64,000 nt of DNA from positions 91,718,879 through 91,782,878 of the forward strand of contig NC_068939.1 in assembly GCF_016801865.2 (NCBI RefSeq). Direction: 5' to 3'. Within the stretch, counting starts at the first letter, position 1. Every line of letters starts with the position of its first letter. A program made the position numbers and the translations under genes. The notes below the pieces were generated by a model that was given only the letters and a program-made list of their open reading frames with translations, had not been told where the DNA came from and did not search any database. Shown piece after piece: positions 1-12,500 of the stretch. Source of the DNA: Culex pipiens pallens (lineage: Eukaryota; Arthropoda; Insecta; Diptera; Culicidae).

Positions 1-1242
1 CGAAAAACCCAGTTTTTATTTTCAAAAAATCGTATCTCAGAGTATCGAAAACATAACTTCACCATTTTTGATATTTAATGTGAAATTTTCCGAGGAATCC
101 GATAAAAATATTTTCAGACATAGGCTCTTTGGTCCCGAGACCTTCAAAACAGCATTTTAAGTTTTCATATGACCTTTTCAAATGTTAAGCTAGATTTTCG
201 AAACTTCTTAATATTTTTCCCAAATAGCAAAACTAATCACCTTTCTTTTGCGTCTAAGACAGCTAAAATCGGATGAAATGGCGCGGAGATATGATTTTTT
301 GAAAAAAGTGGTTTTTGCGAAAATCGACGAAAATTGCCATTTTTCGGACCACCCTAACACGGCGTAGGTCACCCTAATGGCCAAACAAAAAAATACGGGT
401 CTAATTATTTCGGCCAAGGATCCCCCAGAACTTTTTTTCGAATCATGCTGTTTTCGTGGGGAATTGCTGTATAAACATCACGAGTTATTGTGATTTTACA
501 AAAAAATGTTTTGAAAATGTTGGTCGTCGTTGATCATGGCCGTTTATGGTCACCCGCGACAGACACGGACGACAAAACAAAGAGAAACGCAAAAAGTAAC
601 TTTTTCAAAACTTTTTTTTCGTAAAATCGCGATAACTTGTGATGTTGATAAGCAGACCCCTTATGTTTACATATCAAATTTTTTGTAATTGTCTGCTCTA
701 CAACTTTGTAGAACATTGTTTCACTTTAAAAAACAACCCTGCAAAGTTAGAAAAAACACGAAATTTTAAAATGAAAAATTTTGTTGTTAATGAAAAAATT
801 ACCCTTCTGGGTCAATGTTGATTCGAAAAGTACATTAAATTTCCCTTAAAATGACATGTTCCAAAAAATTTTACAGTCGAGTAACGGAAAATGGGAGAAT
901 TTTTAAAACTTTTTTAGTGTTTTTTTTCGATGAAAAATACGTTTTTTCGGAATTCTGAGTACGCTATCAAATCGGGCGTCTAATTTTACATAAAAGTCCA
1001 TTTGACACCAAATTTCTATCTCATCACCGTTTCAGGCTGCAAATTATTGAAAAAGACCTCTTTTTTCGCATGTTCAAAAATGGAAGGGGTCGTACCGCCC
1101 CTCCGTCACAAGATGTCAAAAAACGAACCTCGGATTCGTGATCAAGTACAAAAGTTACCCCTTAGGACAAAGTTTCACGCAAATCGAAGAGGGGTCGGGG
1201 CAACTTTTCCCGATTTCGTGTGAGTTGGTAGAGAATTACCCA
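1..1242. repeat. Palindromic (foldback) element, core and right arm only
   Basis: From about 560 to 1242 the sequence matches the core and right arm of the complete foldback element at 54108-55168, including the end motif gagttggtagagaattaccc at about 1222-1241. The matching left arm is missing, and positions 1-559 are AT-rich sequence of a similar style that I could not pair with anything in the window. The short open frames here, for example those at 639 and 1002, recur with similar text in the 54-55 kb copy, so they are readings of a repeat rather than genes. Confidence 0.7.
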
Positions 1243-1719
1243 GATAGTATTTCCCCTACATCCGAGGTCGTCGAATTCAACAGTTTTTTTTTCCAAAAAA
1301 TCATCGATTGCTTGATAAACACTGCGACGCCACTTGCCAAATAGCCACGATGTGATTGGAAAATTTGCACCATAACAATACAGTCCAAACTCAGTTATCC
1401 GAAACCTCGATTATACGAAGTTTCGATTATCCGAAGTTTGGTTTTCTGAAGGTTTTTTTTTTTGAAATTAAATATGTATTTATTTAACTTTCTAATAATT
1501 AATACATTTCTTTTACATGCTAAGTGGTATGGCCTCATGCTCTTCATCTTTGTTGTATTTTTCGTTTTATTATTAACTGATCACATTTATTTTATTTACT
1601 TCAAATTGTTTTACATTATTGCATTGAATCGAATACATTTGGGTAAAAAAGAAAAAAAATCACTTTAACAGCTAATCCTAACTTAAAACTAAAAAAAATA
1701 AATTCATTGAATTATTCAA
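1243..1719. other. AT-rich intergenic DNA with a MITE fragment
   Basis: No gene is visible. At about 1381-1455 the motif attatccgaag is repeated with small changes (ttatccgaaacc, attatacgaagt, attatccgaagt), which looks like one terminus of a Tc1/pogo-type MITE beginning cagtccaaactcag. The opposite terminus was not found. The rest is runs of A and T. Confidence 0.35.
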
Positions 1720-3140
1720 AATCACCAGACCGAGTAAACTACGAACTGTATTTTAAGATGAATGCTCCAACAGTTCTTACTTGTTCCTGGCGAGTTGTCA
1801 TCTCGATGAAAATGTTCAAAAGTTCTTGTGGTGAAAACAGGTACTGCCTTCACCCGTTGATGTTGGTTGGTTTTCCCTCGGTTGCTGACTGAAGCCAGGA
1901 GGTGTTGTATTCTCTGCAACTTTTTGCCGCTGATCCAACGGCAATGGCTGCAGATTTGGAACCACTCGAACAGATCCTGCTTCTGGTGACGCCAAAGCAG
2001 GAAAATCCACATCCGTGTATGCTGGTGGTGTTTTGCGACGATTTGGTTGATGCCTTGTCGTCGCTTGCTGCCGAATTTTTACAAACTCAGCACGTTTTGG
2101 GCAGCTTCGATTCTTGGTCGAATGGTCGCCGCCGCAATTGAAGCATTTCGCTTCGATTTTCTCGTTGATTGTTTCGCAAGTTTGAGTTTTGTGCTCACCT
2201 CCGCAGGTCGCACAACGACTCTTGATGAAACAGTTCCTTCCACCATGTCCAAACTGCAAACAGTTCGAACACTGTGTCACGTCACGGTGGACTGGACGAT
2301 AACGTTACCAAGTCACGATGATGTTGAAAATTGCCCGAACTGCTTTCAGCTCAGACGGCGTTGTCGATCCTTTCTCGAGATGAACCAGGTACAGTTGATC
2401 ACGATACTTGATGTCCTTGTTGTGTCTCGTCATCTTGAAGACTTCGATCACGTTCAACTTAAGAGTTTTGAGCTCTTCTTTCAGCACATTCACATCCATG
2501 TCGTACAGGCCACGGAGGACCTGTTTCATGGGTCGTTTACCTGAATACTCATGGCTGTTGTATTCAATCTTTGTGTTGTACAGGAAATCCCGAACGTAGT
2601 TGTAATCCTTTCTGCTAGGTAGCAGAATTTTGAGTCCATCAGCACACAAGCGAATGGAAGCTCGTAATGCACCAGATTTGATAAACCCGGTCAGCCACTT
2701 TCGCACCGAATCCGATGACGATGTTATCACAAAAATGGGTGGCAACTTTTCCCGTCGTTCAAATTCTTCCTTCTCGCTTACGTCCACAGGGAGGGTAGCG
2801 AATTGGTTTCCAGACGAATTTTGAGCGTCCTTGCTCAAACTGCCTGGCTTTGCAGGTAGCGCTTCGGCATTTTTTAGCTTCTGCCGATTCTGCTGGTGAG
2901 GACCGCCTCTTTTTCTTGCCGTGAGGCATTTTTGCACTTTTTAAGCACTTTTCAGGAGCTAATATCCAGCAGTACCTCACTGATTGGTGGTCAACAAAGG
3001 AATCTTTTCGGAAGGTTTGTGTAACCCACGTGGTAAATGTTGGACTTTTTGAAAAAGTAAACGAGAAATGATTCGCACTTTCCATGTGTTTGATTAGTTT
3101 CTCATATCTGTGAGATATCTCGGGACTGTGCAATTTCTCA
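1720..3140 (-). mobile_element. Jockey-clade non-LTR retrotransposon, truncated
   Basis: A minus-strand fragment with a 5' leader (about 2940-3140) and a gag-like first ORF (1816-2937). No reverse transcriptase or endonuclease ORF follows, so the copy is 3'-truncated or its second ORF was lost. The family call rests on the PRE_C2HC-like region and triple zinc knuckle of the ORF, which are typical of Jockey-type ORF1 proteins. Exact ends are uncertain because I saw no target-site duplication. Confidence 0.7.
1816..2937 (-). pseudogene. Gag-like ORF1 of a Jockey-type retrotransposon, interrupted by one stop
   Basis: Two open stretches, 2937-2305 and 2280-1816, are in the same frame and are separated by an in-frame TAA at 2305-2307. 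The first part holds a PRE_C2HC-like region (motif VLRGLYDMDVNVLKEELKTL), which in this family binds nucleic acid beside the zinc knuckles. The second part has three knuckles in the usual order: CX2CX4HX4C, CX2CX3HX4C and CX2CX3HX6C. An overlapping frame starting near 2929 with MPHGKKKRR may be the original amino terminus, which would mean a frameshift as well. Known ORF1 proteins of this type package element RNA; this copy looks inactive. Confidence 0.8.
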
Positions 3141-3281
3141 TTCCAGGTCTCAATAGAACTTTTTGCGGAAAATGAAAGCTTCTGTCAAACGTACTGTACG
3201 ATTCTTCCTTTTGTTTTTTGCCAGAATGCACCCAATGATCGCAAGATTTCCATTAAATACAATGTATATCCAGATCTCATC

Positions 3282-3533
3282 TTGAATCCAAACCCTCTCA
3301 GATCATCCTACAGTGCCATCTCTTGCACGAACGACGCCACACCCGCTACGCGTTTTCCACGAAAATGCTCTGCCCCCACCCAAACCGGTTCGGATTTCCC
3401 CTCGCATTTTCCATCGGTTCTGGCCAGAAACGCCATCACGGCAAGTGTCAGTCGGTCGAGTCGCGTCTCGCGCTGGATGTGGCGCTGATTTTCTGCAAAT
3501 TTCCCTCGGTTGCACCGCCGCCAGCCAGCCAGG
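3282..3533 (+). promoter_or_regulatory. Probable promoter and 5' UTR of the XPR1 gene
   Basis: The stretch just before the XPR1 start codon is clearly richer in G and C than the surrounding DNA and contains no recognisable transposon. It ends with a pyrimidine- and GCC-rich leader (tgcaccgccgccagccagcc) directly before ATG. No TATA box was identified. Overlapping open frames on both strands here are by-products of the base composition. Confidence 0.45.
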
Positions 3534-6500
3534 ATGAAGTTCGCCGAGCACCTGGCGGCCCACATCACGCCGGAATGGCGGAAACAGTACATCATGTACG
3601 AGGTAAGTGGCTGAAAATGTGGATTTTCCACGGGCGTCGGATTTGACCCAGCTTGACCTACAAAAATTATTGTGGAAGAAACATCCGAGCGCGAACTTGG
3701 CCTGAAAATTAAGATCCGTCCCGCCCGCCGTGCGCATGTCCGCCATTTTTAGTCGATCGATTTTGTGGCGCCTGCGCAGCACGCTTTGTTTACATTTTCC
3801 GCGAGGAAAACCGACTGTTTACATTCGATCAGCTGACGAGGACGCGTTGCCGTTGGTTACGAACCGGTACAGAGAACCGCTTCCAGGGATGATTTCCCCT
3901 CTCGAAAGGGGAAAGCGGTCGAGGTCACGTGCTTCTTCCAACGTGCTCCACGTGCTCTCGCGCGTTGTTTGCAAACAATGCAACCTGTTGGCATGCAGCG
4001 TCCGTCTGTTGGTAAACAATCTATTCGGGGATCTCGCTCACCGTTTTCTCTGTTTCTCTCGTTGCAGGAGATGAAGGCTCAGCTGTACGCGGCCGTCGAG
4101 CAGTCACCGTCGGCCGAGCTGGTCGACCCGGAAGTGCTAACGCGCTATTTTGCCAAATTTGACGAGCAGTTTTTCCACTACTGCGACAGTGAACTTGCCA
4201 AAATCAACACTTTTTACTCAGGTTTGTTAGAGATAGGTTACTGTCGTTATTTCTAGGTTAAGGATAAAACAGGATCCAATTCAAGCAAAACAAAGCCGAA
4301 GTGTAAACAAGCAGTCTGTCCTGCTTACGTCAGTGGATGTTTACATTAGGAACAAACAGGACAGACTCTTTGTTTACACTTCGGATTTGGCCCATTTCCA
4401 TTATTTTGCTTGAATTCTCATAGAGATGCGAGTTCAAGATGGCGTCCAACATGGTGGTAAATTGGAAAACCAGCGATTAAACATTTCTACAAACAACCGC
4501 TCACATTTAACTTATCAGAAGTAGTTGAACAATATTTAAAGTACAGTGAGTCAAATACTTGTCCGTACCCCCCCGTACGGAAAATGTTTGTGATATAAAA
4601 GTACATAAAATTCGACTAAAGTGCCATGTTTTATACATCAATCGACGCGGCAGAATGTCCTCTTTAAGACACTGCCATTGGATTCGCAAAAAAATACAAA
4701 AATAGTTTACTAAAAAAAGTAAAAAAAAGAGATCAAATAATTGTCCGTACCCCTAGTAAAAGTACAAAATCTGATCGATTTAGGTGAATTTATTTATGAA
4801 ATGTTGTTTCTGTGTCAAATACTAGTAGCTCTAGCCAGTTTGTGACAACTTTAAACTTCTGATAACTTTGTTTAGTTAGTTTATATTAATAATTGGTTTA
4901 AATTTAGTTTTTTAAGTAAAACTTATCAAAACATTAGTTTATAAACAACTATTTTTATAAAATTGCTATATTATGTTGTAAGAGTCTCTATTGAACAAGT
5001 TTCAACAATATTTGTTCAAAATATACATTGTTTTCATCTTTTTATTGACATTTTTCGACCAAAAAAACTGTTTCAGAACAATACCGTTAAACAATCCGGA
5101 TTGTCCCGGAACCGGTTTAACCCCTCGGGGGGAAATTTTGTGGTGGTCAGATAGAGGACAAAAAAACCCACCTCTTGCAATTTGAAGCATCCAATTTCGA
5201 GCCCGATTACGAGTCCCTAGACTGAAATTTGAAATTTTCACTTTCCGTGCTGAGAATTTCTGTACCGTCCTGGGTCAGAATGTTTTGCTTGGGGAATTTG
5301 AAATTTGTAATTTGAAAATTTCAAATTTCAGACTAGGGACTCGTAATCGGGCTGTAGTGGACGAAATTGGATGCTTCAAATTGCAAGAGGTGGGATTTTT
5401 TGTCCTCTATCTGACCACCACAAAATTTCCTCCCGAGGGGTTAAACCGGTTCCGGGACAATCCGGATTGTTTAACGGTATTGTTCCGAAACAGTATTTTT
5501 GGTCGAAAAATGTCAATAAAAACCCGATTTAATCCCACCTGGGGTGAGATAGAGCCTTTCTTACTAAAGAATATAACAATAGCAAGCTTCCCATGCGTCA
5601 GTGACAACGCACACCGCGGTTTTGGTTTTTCTAGCTTCGGTACGAGCCCTTTTGTGTGTTGGTATTTTGGTTCATCGTACCATCGTACCGAACAAAGCAG
5701 GCGGTGACAAAAAAAAATGAAAATTTTGGGAAATCTGAAGAGATACCCCCTGGATCGATTCTTTAGGCAATAAAAAGTTACTGTGCCAATTTTGAGTCAA
5801 ATCGGTTAAGGTTAAGGGGTCGCTTTTTATCGTTGAAGTGGGGAAAATCGCTAAAATGTATGGGGAAAAACATCGCTTCAGGATTTTGGCAGCAGGTGGC
5901 GCAGGTCTCGCCCAAAATTGTCCAAGTGTGAGATTCTTATAGGAAATTTAATTTCCTGCAACTTTGTCGAAGGGTGCAAGAAGATCCGAGTTGATCCTGA
6001 TGAGTTATTAGCAATGCGATGAAATGAAATTGGCTTAAATACTTGAAAGAATATAAGGGGTACATAAGAAAATAATTTTTACTACAAAAATCATCAAAAA
6101 TCAGGATCAACTCTGATCGTTTTGCACCCTTCGACAAAGTTGTAGGACATTAAATTTCCTACAAGAATCTCACTCTTGGAAAATTTTGGACGAGGCCCGC
6201 GCCACCTGGCAGAAAAATATTAAAACGATGTTTTTCTGCATACATTTTTGCGATTTTCCCCATATAAACTTCAACGGTAAAAAGCGACCCCTTAACCTTT
6301 ACCGATTTGGCTCAAAATTTGCACAGATACTTATTTTTGCCTAAGGAATCGAATCAGAGGGTATCCCTGATGTAATTTTTTTTATTGTCACCCTAGTACA
6401 CACCAATTTCTCATTACTGAATTCAGTTAAATTTACTGAAATCTGCACTACTGAATTTGCAGTAAACGAAAACTTGCTGAAATTTCAGAAATTTTTGACA

Positions 6501-9500
6501 GCTCAATACAAATTTTAACTGATGTTCAGCGAAAAACTAACTGAAAATGTCAGTAGTGCAGTTTTCAGTAAATATTAACTGAAAACGAACATCAGAATTT
6601 GCTGTGTAGAAAGCCATTGGCGTCGCCAGCATTGAAAACTTTGAAAACGATATAAACGATAAAAAGCTTAGAAAGCTCCTATTGGAATCCAATGAACCCT
6701 GTTAAATAAACTTACGAAATCGTGAAAAAAATTAAGTCTACTTTTAGGCGATTTAAGGAGCACACGGGAAACAAATTGATTGTAGCCGGATGAATGTCCT
6801 ATGTCACAAAAGTTTTTGCATAAACATTGGAAAGTTATGCAAAAACGGACACGGCAAAAGAAACCGAAAAGCTACGATATCTTACATGTTGTAGGAAACA
6901 TCGGTAGACAAGCTACTACAAAACGAGTATAAGTCGAGCCATAAAATATATGCGCCAGCATTCTCGCGCCAGTATTCGAAGCTCAACTTGACAACTTGGC
7001 GACGAAGCGTCTTAAATCGATGCAGTGTGATTTTTTGGCGATTTTTCCGATAAAAATTCATGCTGAATCGACATATTTACGAAGATGAAAATGACGTCCA
7101 GCCTTAAAGTAAAACCTATACCTTTCTTTAGTAAGAAAGGCAAAAAGATGAAAACAATGTATATTTTGAACAAATATTGTTGAAACTTGTTCAATAGAGA
7201 CTCTTACAACATAATATAGCAATTTTATAAAAAATAGTTGTTAATAAACTAATGTTTTGATAAGTTTTACTTAAAAAAACTAAATTTAAACCAATTTTTA
7301 ATATAAACTAACTAAACAAAGTTATCACAAGTTCAAAGTTGTCACAAACTGGCTAGAGGTACCAGTATTTGACACAGAAACAACATTTCATAAATAAATT
7401 CACTTAAATCGATCAGATTTTGTACTTTTACTAGGGGTACGGACAATTATTTGACCTCTTTTTTTGACTTTTTTCAGTAAACTATTTTTTGTATTTTTTT
7501 AGGAAAAAGTTTTTTGCAAATCCAATGACAGTGTCTTAAAGAGGACATTCTGCCGCGTCGATTGATGTATAAAACATGGCACTTTAGTCGAATTTTATGT
7601 ACCTACTTTTATATCACAAACATTTTCCGTACGGGGGGGTACGGACAAATATTTGACTCACTGTAGTTTTTGATGTGTAATTCAAGGTTGCAGTAATTTA
7701 AAAGTAGTTTGATTTACTGTTTGCACTATCTGGGAATGAGGCATTGAGAGCGCAAAACAGCGTTCTTTACTCAAATTGGCCCAAAATTCATGTGTGACAA
7801 GATGTTAGGTCTATTTCATCGCCTGCTCTCGAAAATCAAAAAAGAATGAGTATAAAATCGTTTTCATGAGGTTCGGCAGAAGTTTACCTGTAAAACGGTT
7901 TGTTTCATGCATTACAATTTACGAAATTTGTTCCTTGACTGTATCCTATAAATTTGTGTTTTTTTTTTCATTTCAGAAAAACTTGCCGAAGCAACCCGAA
8001 AATTTGCCAACCTCCGGACGGAACTGAGCGAAACGCTCGAGCTTGAGGAAAGCACAAAAAAGAAAAAGGACAATCTGCACCGGGTTAAGAAGAATCTGCT
8101 CCGCAAGAAGAACGTCTCGGTTCGTAAGATCCAGGAGCTGAAGCTGGCGTTCAGTGAGTTTTATCTGAGCCTGATCCTGCTGCAAAACTACCAAAATCTA
8201 AACTTTACCGGATTCCGAAAAATCTTGAAAAAGCACGACAAACTGTTGAACGTAGACTTCGGGGCACGATGGCGAGCGGAACACGTAGAATCGGCTCACT
8301 TTTACACGAACAAGGACATCGATCGGTTAATCCACGAAACCGAGAACATCGTCACGAACGAGATCGAGGCAGGTGACCGGCAGAGGGCCATGAAGCGGTT
8401 ACGGGTCCCGCCGCTCGGTGAACAGCAGAGTCCGTGGACGACGTTCAAAGTTGGACTGTTTTCCGGCTCGTTGGTGGTGCTTTGCGTGGCAGTTGTTCTT
8501 TCCGGCATGTTCCACGTTAAACGAGACGATTGGATCGTGGCCTTCCGACTGTACAGAGGACCTTTGCTGTTGGTTGAATTTTTGTTTCTTTGGGGCATCA
8601 ACGTGTACGGTTGGCGATCATCCGGTGTAAACCACGTGCTGATATTCGAACTGGATCCGCGAAATCACTTGTCCGAGCAACACATCATGGAACTGGCGTC
8701 AATATTCGGTGTTATTTGGACGCTAAGCGTCCTAAGTTACCTGTACGCTGAATCACTCAGCATACCGGCATATTTCAGCCCACTTGCCTTGTACTTACTA
8801 ATGGCGGCCTTCCTGTTGAACCCAACCAAAACGTTTCGCCACGAGGCACGCTTCTGGACGATCCGAATAGTCAGCCGCATCCTGATGGCACCATTTTTCT
8901 ACGTCAACTTTGCCGATTTCTGGCTGGCCGATCAGCTCAACAGCATCGTTCCGGCCTTTCTCGACCTGCAGTACTTCCTATGCTTCTACTCGACAATCAC
9001 CAACTGGAACCACGCGGACAACCCAAACCAGTGCATCGACAACTCGCTCTGGATTCGACCGATAGTGGCGATGCTGCCAGCGTGGTTCCGAATGGCCCAG
9101 TGCTTGCGCCGGTTCCGGGACACGCGTGAGGCCCATCCTCATCTTGCCAACGCGGTCAAGTACTCGACGTCGTTCTTCGTGGTGGCGTTTTCGTCGCTGA
9201 CCCAGGCCACCCGGGATCAGTACGAGAAGAGTACGGACAATCCGTGGTTCTACATGTGGATCATCGCGTCGATTGTGTCGTCCTGCTACGCGTACACCTG
9301 GGACATCAAGATGGATTGGGGTCTGTTTGATTCCAAGGCGAATGATAACAAGTTTTTGCGGGATGAAATCGTGTACAGTTCAACGGTGAGTATAAGTCAA
9401 GAGCAATTCCATGCCAAATAGGGAATCGGTTGTACCCCACCATCTCCGATTTCAATGAAACTTTGTTGACATGTTATCCTACGCTTATATAATCTATTTG

Positions 9501-12500
9501 TGTATATGGAGCCAGTTGCACACGATAATGATATTTGAGAAGGGCGCAAGTTATAAAAAACATTTTTGTAGGTATTTCGTAATTTAATTTAATAATTTAA
9601 TATTTCTGTATCTCGAAGCCGTTGCATCATATCAAAAAGCGGCCAAAGATAAACTTGTAGGAAATTTGACGGGCTTTCTTGAAAAAACACTGAAAAAAAC
9701 ATGGGTTTTTTGTGGTTTTTGGCAATTTCTATATGACAGACTTGATTCTATAGATTCTACATTCTCAAAAATTTGGAACAAAAAAAAATCGTCACCTTCA
9801 AATAAGACTTTCAAACCACTTTTGGATACGATGCAACGGCTTCGAGATTCAATAATGTTTAAATTACGAAACATAAAAATATGGTATACACTTGCGGCCT
9901 TTCATATTTGTCCCTATTTTCGGCCTAGTACCTATTTTGGGTCTACCAAACTTAATTCAACGAAATTGAGCATTTTACCAAATCTGGCAGGGATCTGCCA
10001 CTTGAGAATGATTCGTGCTATCATTATCTTCATTTTGGTGGGCAAGAATTATTTACTTTTTCCTCTAAATTAGATATAATGCAATAAATATATGACTCTT
10101 CACATTTTTCTTAGCAAATTGCAACTTGCCCACTAGGCCCAAAATTTTCACCACTTTTGCTTACCGCTTCTTGGCACTCAGCGTCAAGGCGTTCATCGCT
10201 CAGCACACGAATGAGAGCCGTCCCCCGAATCTCCAACCACCGGCAATATGTTTTTATTGGTGGGTTGCACAATCCCGTTGCAAAAAACAAATACTAAACT
10301 GCCACCAAATCAATATAAAAACTGATTAAAGTCTCTCGAAGAAAATGGTTCTATTTTCAGTCCATTTGAAACTTCTACAAATTGTGACAGTGTGTGTGCG
10401 CCTTTCACAAGTTACAGTCTTTCTTGCATATTACGGGCTTGTTGTTTGGCTACGCAACAATTGTTTAATTATGTTTAAAACTCGTAAAGAATGATATAAA
10501 TCATGTCCAAGCTAATTATGCACGTAATGCAAGTGAAATCAATCATTCTAATGTTGATTTGTGGCTTAAAACATCACAATGATTTAGCATATTTGTCGAC
10601 CGAATTTGTGCGGCTGTACTGTACGAGCTGGGGCTAAACCGTACGTCAAAAAAGTTCGCCACTTGCTTCGAGATTTCAACCAATCAGAAGGTAGGCCGAA
10701 AATATGCACAAAGAAGGTCGTATGCTAGGAGCAATATCCCCAAAATAGGGGCAAAAGTGTTTTAGTTTTTCGTGCTTTTACAGCGATATGAGGTATTTTT
10801 TTATCAAAATGTTGATAATGTACCAGCTCAAGCATTAAAAACCAACTTATTCATGTAAAACAGACTAGGCTGCCAATAGCAGCCTTTGAGAATACACCAA
10901 ATTAAAAGTGCGCTCTGCTTAGTAGGCCCAAAATAGGGACAAATACGCTATGTAATTATCGATGCAACTAGCTTCATATAAACAAAAATGGATTATATAA
11001 GCGTAACATGTCTACGAAGTTTCATTGAAATCGGAGAGGGTCGAGAAAAAGGGATCTACAAAATTCCTGTTTTGGGTGGAATTGCTCCAAACGGTTGTGT
11101 TTCCTCCCAGTTACGAAATATTCTAGCCGAGTTGGTTCTGCCAGAATCCTGCTAGAACGGTAGAACATTTTTGCTAGAATGCTGTAAAAATATCCAGCTC
11201 TGTAAGAATTTTGCTAGAAAGTCTTGACTGGGCTATACTGTTTTAAGTTATCTCACAATTTTAACCACATGCAAATTTTAATGATTTGAATGAACATTTT
11301 TAAGATTGAGTCTTGAAATGCACAAAATTGAACACGTTTCCATTCGAAATATTGATGCATCGATTGCTGGATTTGAATTTGAGAATATTGATGCATCGAT
11401 TGCTGGATTTGCCCCCTAAACAGTCCCTCAGTGCTGAAGCACATAAATAATTTGGCTTCTCCAAATTCTCACTTCAAATTGAAAATAAAACAATTTTGAC
11501 CGATGAGTTAAAAGCGCCAAGCATAATACATAATTTCACAAAAATAAATCATCCAAAAATTGACGCGTACAGTTTTTTCTGAGGGAGAACAAAATCTGTT
11601 TGAAAAAACCAAGAGACCTTGTTGCTAACTAAGTTTTCGTGGAATACCTCAACCGCCATGCGTCTCCATGTTGGCTTCAATTTCAAGAAAACATTTTAAT
11701 TAGATTGCCTGGCAAAATTTTACATCCTTTTTATGGCATTTGTCAACATAATTTAATCACAGACAACAGACGTTTTGGCTCGATCACCACCTTGTGTAAA
11801 AACATGCAACGGTTTTATCGAGAATGGCAAGCCGTTTGTGGCGCTGTCGTCGCAGAGGAGATTTGACAACTCTCCCGCGCTGCTCTCAAGTGTAAACAAC
11901 AACATTGAAAAGCACGTGGTTGGGCGTATTCTCATTCTCATCAAAAGTTTCATACCTTTTTTTGTCGAGAAAATTGATGTTTAGCGCTTTGAAAATGTAG
12001 GAAGTAATTATTTTCAGTATCGCTTCACATAACTGTTAGTTAATTTCAGAGCAAAAAAATAATTTGAATTGAATTGAATTGAATTGAATTTATTTATTTT
12101 CTTTTTAAAGGCAGGAAAAGCCACCAAAGCAGTGGCACCAAAAACCTACTTCTTTTTGTAAACACATAATACAAAACATAAATACATGAGTAACAAAATA
12201 CAAATAACACGGCTGGACCCAGAGCTCCATCTTCGCGAGGAGCTCGGTTGAGCTGGACTCCTACACTCCTGGCTGAATCATCTGAAAAGGAACAAAAGAA
12301 AGAAAAGGCAAAGCAGGATTAAATAATTCAACGATAAAAAAAACAAACAGAGCAACAGTATCAGTTCAATTGAGTTACGAAATGGAAGCAAGAAAAAAGA
12401 GAAAAAAAAAAAGAAATTATTAAATCTGGAAATCGTAGGATTTGAGAAGTTTCTCTAGGATAGCCGGTTCAGACAGGAAATTGGTTAGCTGTTTTTTGAA

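Larger units (their letters stand above)
4544..7663. mobile_element. 3.1-kb TIR element with TA target duplication, non-autonomous
   Basis: The ends are cagtgagtcaaata (from 4544) and tatttgactcactg (to 7663), flanked on both sides by TA (4542-4543 and 7664-7665). This is the duplication expected for Tc1/mariner/pogo-type transposition. The inverted arms extend inward for about 500 bp (about 4544-5043 and 7144-7663) with good similarity. No transposase frame exists. The interior is a stack of other palindromes (5044-5517, 5704-6392, 6397-6608) and unassigned sequence at 6609-7130, which suggests repeated nested insertion. It lies in XPR1 intron 2. Confidence 0.8.

Noticed and set aside
3303..3782. 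159-codon minus frame and overlapping plus frames at the XPR1 start
   Set aside because: They lie over the GC-rich promoter and first exon of XPR1, without motifs, and are explained by base composition.
8225..9421. 398-codon frame as a complete gene
   Set aside because: It is the main part of XPR1 exon 3. The true exon starts at 7977 and ends at the donor at 9385; the last codons are intron.
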